A stretch of 64,000 nucleotides of DNA from Colwellia ponticola (GTDB taxonomy: Bacteria > Pseudomonadota > Gammaproteobacteria > Enterobacterales > Alteromonadaceae). This document shows, one piece after another, positions 29,677 through 39,822 of this stretch. A program made the position numbers and the translations under genes. A model generated the notes under the pieces. That model saw only the letters and a list, made by a program, of their open reading frames with translations. It searched no databases and was not told the DNA's origin. Location of the stretch: contig NZ_SZVP01000009.1 of assembly GCF_005885605.1 (NCBI RefSeq), positions 62,001-126,000 of the forward strand, given 5' to 3'. Position 1 is the first letter of the stretch, and each line of letters opens with the position of its first letter.

Positions 29677-30420
29677 TTAAAATCCTAAACTTGATAAAAG
29701 ATCATCAACATCATCTTGATCTTCTACTACATCATCTCTTTTAGCGGCATTAACAATCGGTCCTTCAACAAGGTTTTCACCTACTTTAGGATTGACTTGT
29801 GCTTGCGCGCTGTCTGCAGATATACCAAAAGCTGTTAACATATTGATTAAACTGTCTTCAACTTCTATAACTAAATCAATTACTTTTCGAATAACCTGAC
29901 CAGTTAAATCTTGAAAATCTTGTGCCATTAATACATCGGTCATTAAACGATGAATATTATGTGTTTCTTTACCAGTATTTTTTAACAAGGTGTCAATATC
30001 AAGACATAATGATTTAAACTCTTTTAAATCTAATTCATTATTCATTAATTTAGTCCATGAAGGATTAACGGCAGCTACTTGTCCAGCAATGGTGTCAACG
30101 ACAGGAAAAATTGCCTCAACTGCATCCATGGTTTTGTTTGCGGCTTCTTCTGTTCTAGTAATAACATAGTTTAACCGCTCTTTGGCATCTGGGATATCAG
30201 CAGTCGCTAAGTCATTTAACCTAGAATCTAGTTGAAAGTTAGTTAACGAGTCATGAAGTTGGCGAGTTAATTTACCAATTTCAGCAAATAGCTCTGAATT
30301 AATTGGACTTTGAATCTCAGCAAAAACAGCATCAGCTTGTGCTTGCTGCCCAGACTCTAACAATTCAACTAATAATTTTGCTTGCTCTAATGAGATGCGA
30401 CCTGTCATAGGTATACTCAT
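29677..30420 (-). CDS. cheZ: Protein phosphatase CheZ
   Basis: This 247-aa helical protein dephosphorylates CheY-P. The active-site segment is VLMAQDFQDLTGQVIRKV, with the catalytic Gln. The extreme C-terminus QDDVDDLLSSLGF matches the CheY-binding peptide of E. coli CheZ, joined by an unstructured linker (about 205-235). It lies between cheY (75 bp upstream) and cheA (13 bp downstream) in one operon. Confidence 0.95.
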   Translation of the reverse strand: MSIPMTGRISLEQAKLLVELLESGQQAQADAVFAEIQSPINSELFAEIGKLTRQLHDSLTNFQLDSRLNDLATADIPDAKERLNYVITRTEEAANKTMDAVEAIFPVVDTIAGQVAAVNPSWTKLMNNELDLKEFKSLCLDIDTLLKNTGKETHNIHRLMTDVLMAQDFQDLTGQVIRKVIDLVIEVEDSLINMLTAFGISADSAQAQVNPKVGENLVEGPIVNAAKRDDVVEDQDDVDDLLSSLGF

Positions 30421-30495
30421 GGAAAGTCCTTAATAGAATACTTATCAACATCTTACTTAACTAACAAATACCTTAGTTAGTTAAGACATCTACAT

Positions 30496-30879
30496 TTAAG
30501 CTAAGCGTTCAAAAATTTTATCTAACTTATTTTTTAACGTTGCGGCAGTAAAAGGCTTAACAATATAACCATTTACTCCTGCTTGGGCAGCCATCACGAT
30601 TTGCTCTTTTTTAGCTTCTGCTGTAATAAGTAACACAGGTATATGTGATAACTTAGCATCAGCTCGGATTGCTTTAAGTAAATCAATACCCTGCATACCA
30701 GGCATATTCCAGTCAGTGACTACAAAATCAAAATCACCGCCTTGTAGCATAGGTAAAGCGGTACTGCCATCATCAGCTTCTTGAATGTTGGTAAACCCTA
30801 AATCGCGTAACAAGTTTTTCACTATACGTCTCATTGTTGAGAAATCATCAACAACCAGCACTTTCATATTTTTATCCAA
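30496..30879 (-). CDS. cheY: Chemotaxis response regulator CheY
   Basis: This 127-aa single receiver domain binds FliM and switches rotation when phosphorylated. The acidic pair is in [13 protein letters not shown], the phospho-Asp in [11 protein letters not shown], and the conserved Thr/Lys in LLITAEAK and YIVKPFTA. The start is taken as TTG at 30879 (giving [12 protein letters not shown]): a GGAGGG ribosome site lies 4 bases upstream, and homologues start there. A TTG five codons earlier would place that site inside the gene. Confidence 0.94.
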   Translation of the reverse strand: MDKNMKVLVVDDFSTMRRIVKNLLRDLGFTNIQEADDGSTALPMLQGGDFDFVVTDWNMPGMQGIDLLKAIRADAKLSHIPVLLITAEAKKEQIVMAAQAGVNGYIVKPFTAATLKNKLDKIFERLA

Positions 30880-31042
30880 GGCACCCTCCGGCAAACATTC
30901 AAAATTAATTAGTTTTCTGTCTATTTATTATTTTACCCTACAGGGCGTTTATTTTTTCATTAGCTTAGGCTATTTTTAATTAAAGCATTACTAACAGTAT
31001 TGATTTTTCGCTAATACTACTACTAATATTTTATCAGTTTAG

Positions 31043-31762
31043 CTAATTTTGCCAAGATTGCATACGTGCTTTTAAGCGATGCATTGCTTGGCTATGGATT
31101 TGACTTACTCGAGATTCACTAACGTCGAGTACTTGCCCTATTTCACGTAAATTGAGCTCCTCATCATAATATAAAGACAGTACAAGAGCTTCTCTCTCGG
31201 GTAAAGCCTTAATGCACTGTGCTAGGCCTTTTTTAAAAGCATTATGCTCTATACTTTGATATGGATCATTTTCAAGACAATCATCACTGAATTTAATAGC
31301 ATCTTCATCGATACCTAGGTCATCAATACCCAGTATTTTCCCGCTACTTACTTCACTTAATATTTGATGATAGTCATGAAGGGAAATATTGAGCTTTTCA
31401 GCGACCTCAATATCAGACACCTCTCGACCAAGTTCCCCCTCAAGTTCTTTTATAGCGGCACTTATCATACGGCTATTTTTATGAACAGAACGAGGCGTCC
31501 AATCGCCACGGCGCATTTCATCTAACATAGCGCCACGTATTCGAATACCAGCAAATGTTTCAAAGCTAGCACCTTTGCTATTATCAAAATTATTTGCTGC
31601 TTCAAATAAACCAATCATACCTGATTGTATTAGGTCATCTACTTGTACGCTTGCTGGTAGTCTTGCTAAAAGGTGATAAGCAATACGTTTAACTAAAACA
31701 GTTTGTTGTTCAAGCAAAGCGTTTTTATCTATTTGATTATTATAGCTGTTAGCTTTTACCAC
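31043..31762 (-). CDS. fliA: Flagellar sigma factor 28 (FliA)
   Basis: This 239-aa sigma-70 family factor transcribes late flagellar and chemotaxis genes. Region 2 shows VKRIAYHLLARLPASVQVDDLIQ and GMIGLFEAA. GIRIRGAMLDEMRRGDW and region 4 (EREALVLSLYYDEELNLREIGQVLDVSESRVSQIH, a helix-turn-helix) follow. The start is GTG at 31762 with GAGAG about 10 bases upstream. It lies 51 bp after flhG and 148 bp before the cheY operon. FlgM, its anti-sigma factor, is not in the window. Confidence 0.96.
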   Translation of the reverse strand: MVKANSYNNQIDKNALLEQQTVLVKRIAYHLLARLPASVQVDDLIQSGMIGLFEAANNFDNSKGASFETFAGIRIRGAMLDEMRRGDWTPRSVHKNSRMISAAIKELEGELGREVSDIEVAEKLNISLHDYHQILSEVSSGKILGIDDLGIDEDAIKFSDDCLENDPYQSIEHNAFKKGLAQCIKALPEREALVLSLYYDEELNLREIGQVLDVSESRVSQIHSQAMHRLKARMQSWQN

Positions 31763-31813
31763 GTAATATTACTCTCACTAAGTCATACTAAACTGGTCAG
31801 TTAGTTTGTGCTG

Positions 31814-32656
31814 TTAATTGGCGAGTAACTGCTCAATAAAAAACTCTAAATGTCCCGAAGCTTGTTTAGGGATAGGCCATTGACTAACTTTTCTTGCTAG
31901 GTCAACATAAGCTAAGGAGGCAGGAGACTGAGGATAAGCCTCAACGACAACTTTTTGTTTACGAACCGCTTTTCTAACATTTTCATCAAAGGGAATGACA
32001 GCCACTAGCTCTAGTGCTACTTCTAAAAACCTATCGGTGACTTTAGTTAGTTTAGCAAATAATTGCTGTCCCTCTTTAGGACTACGTACCATATTAGCAA
32101 CCACTTTAAACTTGAATACACCGTGATCACGACTTAACAATTTCATTAGTGCATAACAATCGGTAATAGAGGTAGGCTCATCACACACCACTAAAATCAC
32201 ATCTTGAGCAGCACGGGTAAAACTCAAAACCATATCAGAAATACCAGCAGCAGTATCGACAATCATCACATCAAACGGGGTACGCATTTCACTAAAAGCT
32301 CGAATAAGACCCGCATGTTCAGAGGGCGTTAAGTCGACCATAGATTGAGAGCCTGACGTTGCAGGAATTATCTTAATACCAGCAGGTCCATCAATAATAA
32401 TATCATCAAGCTCACATTCACCTGATAAGACATGAGAAAGGTTACGCTTAACTCTTAACCCCAACATGACATCAACATTAGCAAGGCCTAAATCAGCATC
32501 GAGCACTAACACACGTTTGCCTTGTTGCCCTAAAGCAATAGCTGTATTTAATGAAGTATTGGTTTTACCAACACCACCTTTACCGCCAGAAACAGCTACT
32601 ACCTTTACTTGTTGTAAGTCTTGCATTTTTCTTAAGCCGCTCGCTTGATCTATCAT
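31814..32656 (-). CDS. flhG: Flagellar number regulator FlhG (FleN/YlxH)
   Basis: This is a 280-aa MinD-like ATPase that limits the number of polar flagella and, in Vibrio/Pseudomonas, antagonises FlrA/FleQ. The N-terminal motif DQASGLR (3-9) fits the DQAxxLR peptide known to stimulate the GTPase of FlhF. The deviant Walker A motif is VSGGKGGVGKTNTSLN (about 23-38), with DADLGLANVDVMLG and VDTAAGISDMV. It lies 46 bp after flhF. Confidence 0.95.
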   Translation of the reverse strand: MIDQASGLRKMQDLQQVKVVAVSGGKGGVGKTNTSLNTAIALGQQGKRVLVLDADLGLANVDVMLGLRVKRNLSHVLSGECELDDIIIDGPAGIKIIPATSGSQSMVDLTPSEHAGLIRAFSEMRTPFDVMIVDTAAGISDMVLSFTRAAQDVILVVCDEPTSITDCYALMKLLSRDHGVFKFKVVANMVRSPKEGQQLFAKLTKVTDRFLEVALELVAVIPFDENVRKAVRKQKVVVEAYPQSPASLAYVDLARKVSQWPIPKQASGHLEFFIEQLLAN

Positions 32657-32702
32657 TGATTGATTACTTCTAATTGTATCTATTTAGCTATTAGGTGACA
32701 TT

Positions 32703-34268
32703 TTATGCGGTTGCAGCAGATGCTACAGGCATAGGTCGTGAAACACGTGTATTGTTATTGATTGACTTAGTTGCCATCTTATCTGCAAGAATAACTAATT
32801 TCTCAGCATTTGCAACCTTAATATCTTCAGGAACCCTTTGCCCATCAGTAAGATAACCTATTGGTAAGCCATTTTGAATTGATGTGGTAATTATTTCACC
32901 AATACTAATACTTTCATCAAGTTTAGTATAGATACAACCAGACAAGGGGACTTTTTTAAAGCGATCTACATTTTCTTGCATAACACCTTGCTGGGCGTTA
33001 GCAGCTAACACTAAATAACTTCTAATTCTTACACGAACATTGGACACTAAGGCAGTCAGTTGTTCGGCTAAACGAATATCACGCTGCCCCATACCTGCAG
33101 TATCAATTAATATGAGCTTTTTCTTGGCGTATTGTTGTAATAACACATCGAGTGCTTGGCTATCTTTAGCCAGACTTACTTGACAGCCAATAATTTTACC
33201 ATAGGTTGCTAACTGCTCAAAGCCTGCGATACGAAAGGTGTCTGTTGAAATAAGTGCGATTTGATCGCTACCATGTACTTGTGAAAAACCTGCAGCCAGC
33301 TTTGCAATAGTAGTGGTTTTTCCTACCCCTGTAGGCCCTACTAGAGCGACAACGCCGCCACGATTAATTATGTCATTTTGCGTTGTATTAATTTGTTGAG
33401 CAATCAGTTGTGTTGCTTGTTGCCAAGCTTGTTTGCCATCAGCTTGTTCAGGTACATAACCTGCTATTTGATCAGCAATCTGTTCGGTTAAACCTAATGC
33501 CAATAAACGATTAACTAACACTGCCCGTTGCGGATCTTTTTGTGCCATATCTTGCCACATGAGTCCAGAAACTTGATGTTCTAACAAAGAACGAATAGAA
33601 GACATCTCTTGTTGCATTCTAGCAAAGTCTTGTGATGAAACTGGAGCATCGCCATTAGCATTTGTAGCGAACGAATTTGAAGAGGAGATATTATGCGTTA
33701 TATTAGCCGTGATATCGTCACTATCATGCTGTTCATTAGCTACATTACTCGATGCGTCAGCAGCTGAATGGCTTAACCTATCGGTAAAATCCTTTAACTG
33801 CTGCTCGATACTTACCTCAGCTAAATGCTCAGGGTGCTGTTGTGGCGCTTGTTGAACAGGTACTTGATGGGGAGGTACTTGTTGGACTTGACGATTAAGT
33901 AGTGCCGACAAACTATCAGCTGGCGCCGTGACATTATTCGTATCATTCATTGGAGCTGAATAAGCTTGTGTTTGCTGGCCAAGACTAACAACATCATTAC
34001 TTACCTCTCGCTCATGAGCGCTATCAAATCTTGATTGAGCCGTTTGAGCTGTGGTTGCTGTCGCGTTTTGCCCACGATCTTGTGCCATATCACGTGCCCT
34101 GTTTTCTTTGGCTGCAGGCACGGCTTGATTGTAATCAACAGCGGCCATTAACTCGACACCTTCAGGGATCTTTTTATTGGACATAATAACCGCATCAACG
34201 CCAAGTTCTTCTTTTATAAGTGCTAATGCTGTACGCATATCTTTGGCAACAAAACGTCTAATTTTCAT
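32703..34268 (-). CDS. flhF: Flagellar biosynthesis GTPase FlhF
   Basis: This 521-aa SRP-type GTPase marks the pole for flagellum assembly. The N-terminal B domain is Q- and A-rich and disordered, with QQVPPHQVPVQQAPQQHP. The NG domain begins near 300 with the P-loop LVGPTGVGKTTTIAKLAA, then STDTFRIAGFEQL, LIDTAGMGQRD and TKLDE. Length is above the E. coli/Bacillus form mainly because of the B domain. It lies 59 bp after flhA and before flhG. Confidence 0.95.
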   Translation of the reverse strand: MKIRRFVAKDMRTALALIKEELGVDAVIMSNKKIPEGVELMAAVDYNQAVPAAKENRARDMAQDRGQNATATTAQTAQSRFDSAHEREVSNDVVSLGQQTQAYSAPMNDTNNVTAPADSLSALLNRQVQQVPPHQVPVQQAPQQHPEHLAEVSIEQQLKDFTDRLSHSAADASSNVANEQHDSDDITANITHNISSSNSFATNANGDAPVSSQDFARMQQEMSSIRSLLEHQVSGLMWQDMAQKDPQRAVLVNRLLALGLTEQIADQIAGYVPEQADGKQAWQQATQLIAQQINTTQNDIINRGGVVALVGPTGVGKTTTIAKLAAGFSQVHGSDQIALISTDTFRIAGFEQLATYGKIIGCQVSLAKDSQALDVLLQQYAKKKLILIDTAGMGQRDIRLAEQLTALVSNVRVRIRSYLVLAANAQQGVMQENVDRFKKVPLSGCIYTKLDESISIGEIITTSIQNGLPIGYLTDGQRVPEDIKVANAEKLVILADKMATKSINNNTRVSRPMPVASAATA

Positions 34269-34327
34269 ATCCAGCCTCTATTTTTGTTATAAGTTACAGC
34301 CATGTACCCTATACTTTCAATTAACAG

Positions 34328-36430
34328 TTACTGCCCAATAGCACTAACGATTTTAATTTGCTTATCATCAGGTATTTCTTGATAGGAAATAACACGTAAA
34401 CTTGGAATAGTGTATTTAACAAACTTAGCCAATACGTGACGTAATATACCTGATGTTAATAATATTGGTGTATCACCAGCCATTTCTTGCTGATTAGCTC
34501 CGTCAGTTAATGATTTTTGTAAACGCTCTGCTAAACCTGGTTCAATACCGGCGCCATCATCTCCTGCCATTTGCATTGATTGATGCAACATTTGTTCCAA
34601 CTCAGGAGCCAAAGTTATGACAGGCACTTCTTGAGCACCGCCAACAAGATCTTGCACAATAAACTTACGCAAGCTAATACGTACTGCTGCAGTAAGAATT
34701 TCAGCGTCTTGGCTTTTAGGCCCATACTCTACCAGAGTTTGTACTATCGAGCGCATATCACGCACTGCAACACCTTCATTCATCAAACTTTGTAATACTT
34801 TAACCACAGTGCCAAGGGGTAATATATCTGGCACAAAGCCCTCAACCAATTTAGGGTAATTTTTAGCAAGTAGGTCCAATAGGTTTTGCACCTCCTCATG
34901 ACCCAATAGTTGCGCAGCATTATTAGTTAATACCTGACTTAAATGTGTCGCAAGTACCGTTGCAGAATCAACGACGGTATAACCTAAGGTTTGTGCTTGT
35001 TCACGTTGATTTTGATTAATCCACGTTGCTTCAAGGCCAAAAGCAGGGTCTTTCGTCGGTACGCCATCAAGTTGACCAAATACTTGCCCAGGGTTAATCG
35101 CTAACTCTTGATCATGTCTAATCTGAGCACTACCTATAACAACGCCCATCAGTGATATTTGATAGCTATTCGGGTCTAAATCTAAATTATCTCGAATATG
35201 CACTGCTGGTACTAAAAAACCAAACTCTTGTGAAAGCTTTTTACGTACGCCTTTAATACGACTCAGTAACTCACCACCTTGAGCTTTATCTACCAAAGGG
35301 ATTAAACGATAGCCAATTTCTAATCCTATGACATCAACATGGTTAACATCGTCCCAGCCAAGTTCTTTTACTTCATCTTCTTTTTGTTGATGTTGAATTT
35401 GTTCATCTTGGGCTATTTGAGCTAACTCGTTAGTTTTATTCACTTTGTTTCTTGCACCGATAAAAGCACTGCCGGCAATAACGGCTGCAAACAGTAAAAA
35501 TACAAAGTGTGGCATACCGGGGATAACGCCCATTATAAACATAACACCCGCGGCAATATAAAGTGACCGCTCTTGACCGAGTTGACTACTAACTTGCTCG
35601 CCCATATCTTGTGAAGTATTTTGGCGTGTAACAACAATAGCAGTACCAATTGATAATAATAAGCCAGGTATTTGCGCAACTAGCCCATCACCAATGGTCA
35701 ATAAGGTATATATTTCAACAGCGCGTTCAAATGATAAATCATGTTGCACCATACCTATAATTAAACCACCAATAATATTAATAAATAAAATTAGAATACC
35801 GGCAATCGCATCACCTTTAACAAATTTACTGGCACCGTCCATCGAGCCATAAAAATCGGCTTCGCTAGTCACTTCAGTGCGTCGCTCTTTCGCTTGCTCT
35901 TGGGTAATAAAACCAGCATTTAAATCGGCATCAATTGCCATTTGTTTACCTGGCATAGCATCTAAGGTAAAGCGAGCTGTTACTTCGGCGATTCGCCCTG
36001 CACCTTTTGTTACCACAACAAAGTTGATAATAATTAAGATAAGAAATACCACTAAACCAACGGCATAGTTACCGCCAATGACGACAGAGCCAAACGCTTC
36101 AATAACCTTACCTGCTGCTTCAGGACCTTCGTGACCTTCAAGTAAAACCACACGGGTACTGGCGACATTTAGTGCTAACCTTAAAATAGTCGCTACTAAT
36201 AACACGGCAGGAAAAGAGCCAAAATCAAGCGGTTTTAAGGTATAAACGGTAATAAGTAATACCACAAGGGAAAGGGCTATATTGAAAGAAAATAAAATAT
36301 CTAACAACCATGCAGGCATGGGTAAAATAATCATCCCTAAGGCGGCCATCACTAAGATAGGGGTACCTAAGCCAGTGAGGTGGCGTAAGTGTGATTTATC
36401 GAATTTATTAAAATAAGCGGGTAATTGCAT
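34328..36430 (-). CDS. flhA: Flagellar export gate protein FlhA
   Basis: This 700-aa component of the type III export gate has eight predicted membrane segments in residues 20-330 and a large cytoplasmic domain that docks chaperone-substrate complexes. The FHIPEP signature region is seen as AEVTARFTLDAMPGKQMAID. The C-terminal domain includes LVEYGPKSQDAEILTAAVR. A good sigma-54 promoter match ends about 40 bases upstream, so flhA probably starts its own transcript, going on to flhF-flhG-fliA. Confidence 0.96.
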   Translation of the reverse strand: MQLPAYFNKFDKSHLRHLTGLGTPILVMAALGMIILPMPAWLLDILFSFNIALSLVVLLITVYTLKPLDFGSFPAVLLVATILRLALNVASTRVVLLEGHEGPEAAGKVIEAFGSVVIGGNYAVGLVVFLILIIINFVVVTKGAGRIAEVTARFTLDAMPGKQMAIDADLNAGFITQEQAKERRTEVTSEADFYGSMDGASKFVKGDAIAGILILFINIIGGLIIGMVQHDLSFERAVEIYTLLTIGDGLVAQIPGLLLSIGTAIVVTRQNTSQDMGEQVSSQLGQERSLYIAAGVMFIMGVIPGMPHFVFLLFAAVIAGSAFIGARNKVNKTNELAQIAQDEQIQHQQKEDEVKELGWDDVNHVDVIGLEIGYRLIPLVDKAQGGELLSRIKGVRKKLSQEFGFLVPAVHIRDNLDLDPNSYQISLMGVVIGSAQIRHDQELAINPGQVFGQLDGVPTKDPAFGLEATWINQNQREQAQTLGYTVVDSATVLATHLSQVLTNNAAQLLGHEEVQNLLDLLAKNYPKLVEGFVPDILPLGTVVKVLQSLMNEGVAVRDMRSIVQTLVEYGPKSQDAEILTAAVRISLRKFIVQDLVGGAQEVPVITLAPELEQMLHQSMQMAGDDGAGIEPGLAERLQKSLTDGANQQEMAGDTPILLTSGILRHVLAKFVKYTIPSLRVISYQEIPDDKQIKIVSAIGQ

Positions 36431-36469
36431 TACTACTTCATGACGTTTTTTTGACAGTACCCTGATTTA

Positions 36470-36484
36470 GCAATTACTATACCA
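36470..36484 (-). promoter_or_regulatory. Sigma-54 promoter upstream of flhA
   Basis: On the minus strand it reads TGGTAT-AGTAA-TTGC, with GG and GC separated by exactly 10 bases, matching TGGCAC-N5-TTGC except for two bases. It lies 40-54 bases upstream of the flhA ATG, as expected for an FlrA/FlrC-dependent flagellar promoter. Confidence 0.7.
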
Positions 36485-36604
36485 AAAGGAATAGTTAGCA
36501 CTAATGCTTGGGATGAAATTAGCGATTAACGCTAACTGTGCAAAGTAAGGTGGAAATTAGGAGGGAGTTTACCGTGAAATTTCGAGAATATCTAATATCT
36601 TATA

Positions 36605-36640
36605 CCTAAATCAGCACCTAAATCAATACCTAAACTCATC
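36605..36640. repeat. Three 12-bp tandem repeats at the flhB stop codon
   Basis: On the plus strand there are three adjacent units, CCTAAATCAGCA, CCTAAATCAATA and CCTAAACTCATC. The last two cover the final flhB codons and stop. On the coding strand the units read as TTTAGG followed by a TGA. Confidence 0.6.
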
Positions 36641-37753
36641 CGGAATAGGTAGCTCTTTAGCTACCGGTGTCGGCTTTTTAGCATTACCTTTTTTATGTTC
36701 ATTAAGTTGAAAAATAAAGGCTAGTACTTGTGCTACTGCAGCAAACAGCTCTTCTGGAATATCTTCACCAACCTCAGCGGTATAATATAGGGAGCGAGCT
36801 AACGCTGGTGATTGAATTATTTCTACCTGGTGCTCTTTGGCAATGGTACGAATATGCAACGCCATTTCATCAACACCCTTCGCTGATAATACCGGCGCCC
36901 CACCTAAGGTTGCATCATATTTAAGTGCAATAGAAAAATGCGTCGGGTTGGTGATCACCACATCCGATTCAGGTACGTCTTGCATCATACGTCGTTGTGA
37001 GATTTCATATTGGGCTCGACGAATTCGACCTTTTATTTCTGGGCTACCTTCTGTACCTTTATATTCATCTTTAATTTCCTGTTTAGTCATTTTTAACTGG
37101 CGATTATGATTCCATACTTGATAAGGGGCATCAATAACCACAATAATTCCTATGGATAACGCTAGTACTAAAAACATCCACAACAGCATAGTAATAGCAT
37201 GCTCAAAGTTAGTCGGTAGGGTTTCGCGACTTAACCCAAGAATTTCTTCAAACAAACCATTGAGTAATAAAAAGGCGACAATAAAAACCACAAAAAACTT
37301 TAAAATAGATTTAACCAATTCAACTGCAGCTTGTACACCAAACATACGTTTAAAGCCAGCAAGCGGGGAAAGTTTACTCGCTTTGGGCATAGTCGCATCC
37401 CATGAAAAGCTCATGCCTCCCAATAGGGTATTACCAATAAAGGCCGCTAGCATCACAATAAAAAAAATCCACAGTAATGGTGCAACAACTTGATAAATAC
37501 CATCATTGATCACCTTAAATAATGCATTGACATCCATAGCCTCTGTACGACTTAAAGTAAACATATGGCTCATCATATTAGCCATGGAAGTTGCTAAAGC
37601 TTTGCCCATTAATAACATGGCACAAGCACTCCCTACTAAGACAAAAAGAGTACCTAAATCTTTAGAGCGGGCAATTTGGCCTTTTTTACGGGCATCGGTG
37701 AGTTTTTTTGCCGTGGGCTCTTCAGTTTTTTCACCGCTATCAGAATCAGCCAT
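36623..37753 (-). CDS. flhB: Flagellar export switch protein FlhB
   Basis: This 376-aa protein has four membrane segments (about 30-210) and a cytoplasmic domain carrying the autocleavage site DVVITNPTHFSIALKY (NPTH), which switches export from rod/hook to filament substrates. The N-terminal GEKTEEPTAKKLTDARKKGQIARSKDL is typical. Its ATG follows the fliR stop codon directly. The 3' end lies in a 12-bp tandem repeat, and each later unit has another in-frame stop. Confidence 0.96.
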   Translation of the reverse strand: MADSDSGEKTEEPTAKKLTDARKKGQIARSKDLGTLFVLVGSACAMLLMGKALATSMANMMSHMFTLSRTEAMDVNALFKVINDGIYQVVAPLLWIFFIVMLAAFIGNTLLGGMSFSWDATMPKASKLSPLAGFKRMFGVQAAVELVKSILKFFVVFIVAFLLLNGLFEEILGLSRETLPTNFEHAITMLLWMFLVLALSIGIIVVIDAPYQVWNHNRQLKMTKQEIKDEYKGTEGSPEIKGRIRRAQYEISQRRMMQDVPESDVVITNPTHFSIALKYDATLGGAPVLSAKGVDEMALHIRTIAKEHQVEIIQSPALARSLYYTAEVGEDIPEELFAAVAQVLAFIFQLNEHKKGNAKKPTPVAKELPIPDEFRY

Positions 37754-38536
37754 CTATGTCGCCTGACAATCAATAAGGTAGCAACTAAAATCCAGTGCTC
37801 GTTGCCACTGCAATTCGAAGTGAGTAAAGAAGTTACCAAAGGTTAACCACATAATAAGTAGACCTGCCATCATAGTGATAGGAAAACCAATAGCAAAAAT
37901 ATTTAATTGTGGCGCTGCTCTGGTCATCACACCAAAAGAGAAGTTGATCAATAACATCGCCGTTATTGGCGCTAAAGAAAGTGATAACGCGGTTGCAAAC
38001 ATCCAGCCGCCCCATTCAACCACTTCACGATATTTAATACTAGATAAATGCTCTGTAGGGATTGGTAGGGTTTCAAAGCTCGCCACAACAAATTGTAAAT
38101 AAGCGAGATGACCATCCATGACCCAAAATAATAATGAAGATAAAATGAGAAAAAACTGACCAATAGCAGGTACGTTCATGCCACTGGCAGGGTCAACTAA
38201 TGAAGCAAAACCTAAACCTGATTGCATCGCAATAATTTGCCCCGCAAGAGTAAAGGTATTGACCACCATCACAGTAACAAAGCCTAGCATAACGCCAATA
38301 ATCATTTGTTGTCCCAAGAGAATAGCCGTGTTAAGTGACACTAAACTATCGACTCTTGCTGGTGGAATTGCTGGCATTACCGCAATGGTAATACTAATGC
38401 AGAGAAAGACTTTGACTCGACCTGGGATAGTTTTAGCACTAAAACCTATCATGGTCATTATCAACGCCGATATACGACTAAATGGCAAAATAAAATCTGC
38501 CAAATATTGATTGATAATAGCCTCAGTAAGTTCCAT
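37754..38536 (-). CDS. fliR: Flagellar export gate protein FliR
   Basis: This 260-aa inner-membrane protein of the FliPQR export channel has about six hydrophobic segments. Family stretches include LPFSRISALIMTMIGFSAKTIP near the N-terminus and GFASLVDPASGMNVPAIGQF in the middle. Length matches E. coli (261). Its stop codon abuts the flhB start, and it follows fliQ at 33 bp. Confidence 0.95.
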   Translation of the reverse strand: MELTEAIINQYLADFILPFSRISALIMTMIGFSAKTIPGRVKVFLCISITIAVMPAIPPARVDSLVSLNTAILLGQQMIIGVMLGFVTVMVVNTFTLAGQIIAMQSGLGFASLVDPASGMNVPAIGQFFLILSSLLFWVMDGHLAYLQFVVASFETLPIPTEHLSSIKYREVVEWGGWMFATALSLSLAPITAMLLINFSFGVMTRAAPQLNIFAIGFPITMMAGLLIMWLTFGNFFTHFELQWQRALDFSCYLIDCQAT

Positions 38537-38569
38537 TAAGCTGCTCTGCTAAAAGAATAGGTAGTCATG

Positions 38570-38839
38570 TTAAATAATGACGCTGGGAATACTCGAGATC
38601 AAACGTATGGTATAGTCCATGACTTTTTGTACTAACCAATGGCCGCCGATGATTAACGCCAGTAAAGTAACAATTAACCTAGGTAGAAAACTTAATGTTT
38701 GTTCATTAATGGATGTAGCGGCTTGAAAAACTGCCACCATTAAACCAACAGCTAAGCTAGGTAAAATAATCGCGCAGACTAAAATAATAACAAGGAATAA
38801 TGCATCACCTAGCATATCTATATAAATTTCTGGTCCCAT
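38570..38839 (-). CDS. fliQ: Flagellar export gate protein FliQ
   Basis: This 89-aa protein has two membrane hairpin helices (about 14-38 and 52-75), with PSLAVGLMVAVFQAATSINEQTLSF in the family-typical position. Length equals E. coli FliQ. It lies between fliP and fliR. Confidence 0.96.
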   Translation of the reverse strand: MGPEIYIDMLGDALFLVIILVCAIILPSLAVGLMVAVFQAATSINEQTLSFLPRLIVTLLALIIGGHWLVQKVMDYTIRLISSIPSVII

Positions 38840-38934
38840 AAACTACTCCCCTTTATTATTTATTTACTATTAACTCGATTATTGATTTAACGTTACACTT
38901 TTAACGACTAATGTAAACTTACCGCTTATAAAGG

Positions 38935-39693
38935 TTAAGTGCCTAATCCGTAACTGGTGGCGATCGTACCAATGACTAAATTCCAACCGTCTACTAACAC
39001 AAACAACATCAACTTAAACGGCAGTGATACTATCATGGGTGATAACATCATCATCCCCATCGCCATTAAAATACTTGCCACGACTAAATCAATAATTAAA
39101 AAAGGAATGAAAAGTATAAAGCCAATTTGAAAAGCTGTTTTTAATTCGCTAATAATAAAAGCAGGAATAATAACTGTCATCGGTAAGTCGGTAGCTTTAT
39201 CAACGACATCAATACCTGCCATTGCTGCTAAGGTATCTAAATCTTTAATGCGGGTTTGCTCTAACATAAAAGCGCGTAGTGGCACCTTGGCAATATTAAT
39301 TGCTTGCGAGGAAGTTAACTCTTCTGATAAATAAGGTTGAATGGCACTTTTATCTATTTGATTATAAACCGGCGTCATAATAAACAATGTCATAAAGAGC
39401 GTTAAACCAATAATAACTTGGTTAGAGGGCGTTTGCTGAAGTCCAAACGCTTGTCGTAAAATAGCCATAACGACGACAATACGGGTAAACGAAGTCATCA
39501 TAATAACCGCCGCTGGTATAAAACTCAGCGCCGTCATAAAAATCAATATTTGTAAGTTAACCGAATACTCTTGTGAGCCATCAGGATTAGTGGTGAGCGT
39601 TAACGCAGAGAGAGATAAGTCTTCTGCAAACGCACCAAAACTGATACTACACAGTGCAACAATAATAATAGTAAATAACGAAAATCTTTTCAT
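38935..39693 (-). CDS. fliP: Flagellar export gate protein FliP
   Basis: This is a 252-aa FliP with a cleavable signal peptide ([23 protein letters not shown]). Conserved blocks are [59 protein letters not shown] and [21 protein letters not shown]. The ATG at 39693 is preferred since it begins the signal peptide; an ATG 14 codons upstream has no ribosome site. Confidence 0.95.
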   Translation of the reverse strand: MKRFSLFTIIIVALCSISFGAFAEDLSLSALTLTTNPDGSQEYSVNLQILIFMTALSFIPAAVIMMTSFTRIVVVMAILRQAFGLQQTPSNQVIIGLTLFMTLFIMTPVYNQIDKSAIQPYLSEELTSSQAINIAKVPLRAFMLEQTRIKDLDTLAAMAGIDVVDKATDLPMTVIIPAFIISELKTAFQIGFILFIPFLIIDLVVASILMAMGMMMLSPMIVSLPFKLMLFVLVDGWNLVIGTIATSYGLGT

Positions 39694-39822
39694 GGCTCTT
39701 TGGTATTCCCTAAAAACAACCCTAGATAAAGTCATTGTGACGATGTGTTGATAATATTGATAGACAAAGCAATTAACTTTAAACGAACATTACATGAAGG
39801 TTAACATGCGTTTTATTCGAAC

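Noticed and set aside
37152..38510. Plus-strand open frames across flhB and fliR
   Set aside because: They are antisense to well-identified membrane proteins; their composition mirrors the complement of hydrophobic codons.
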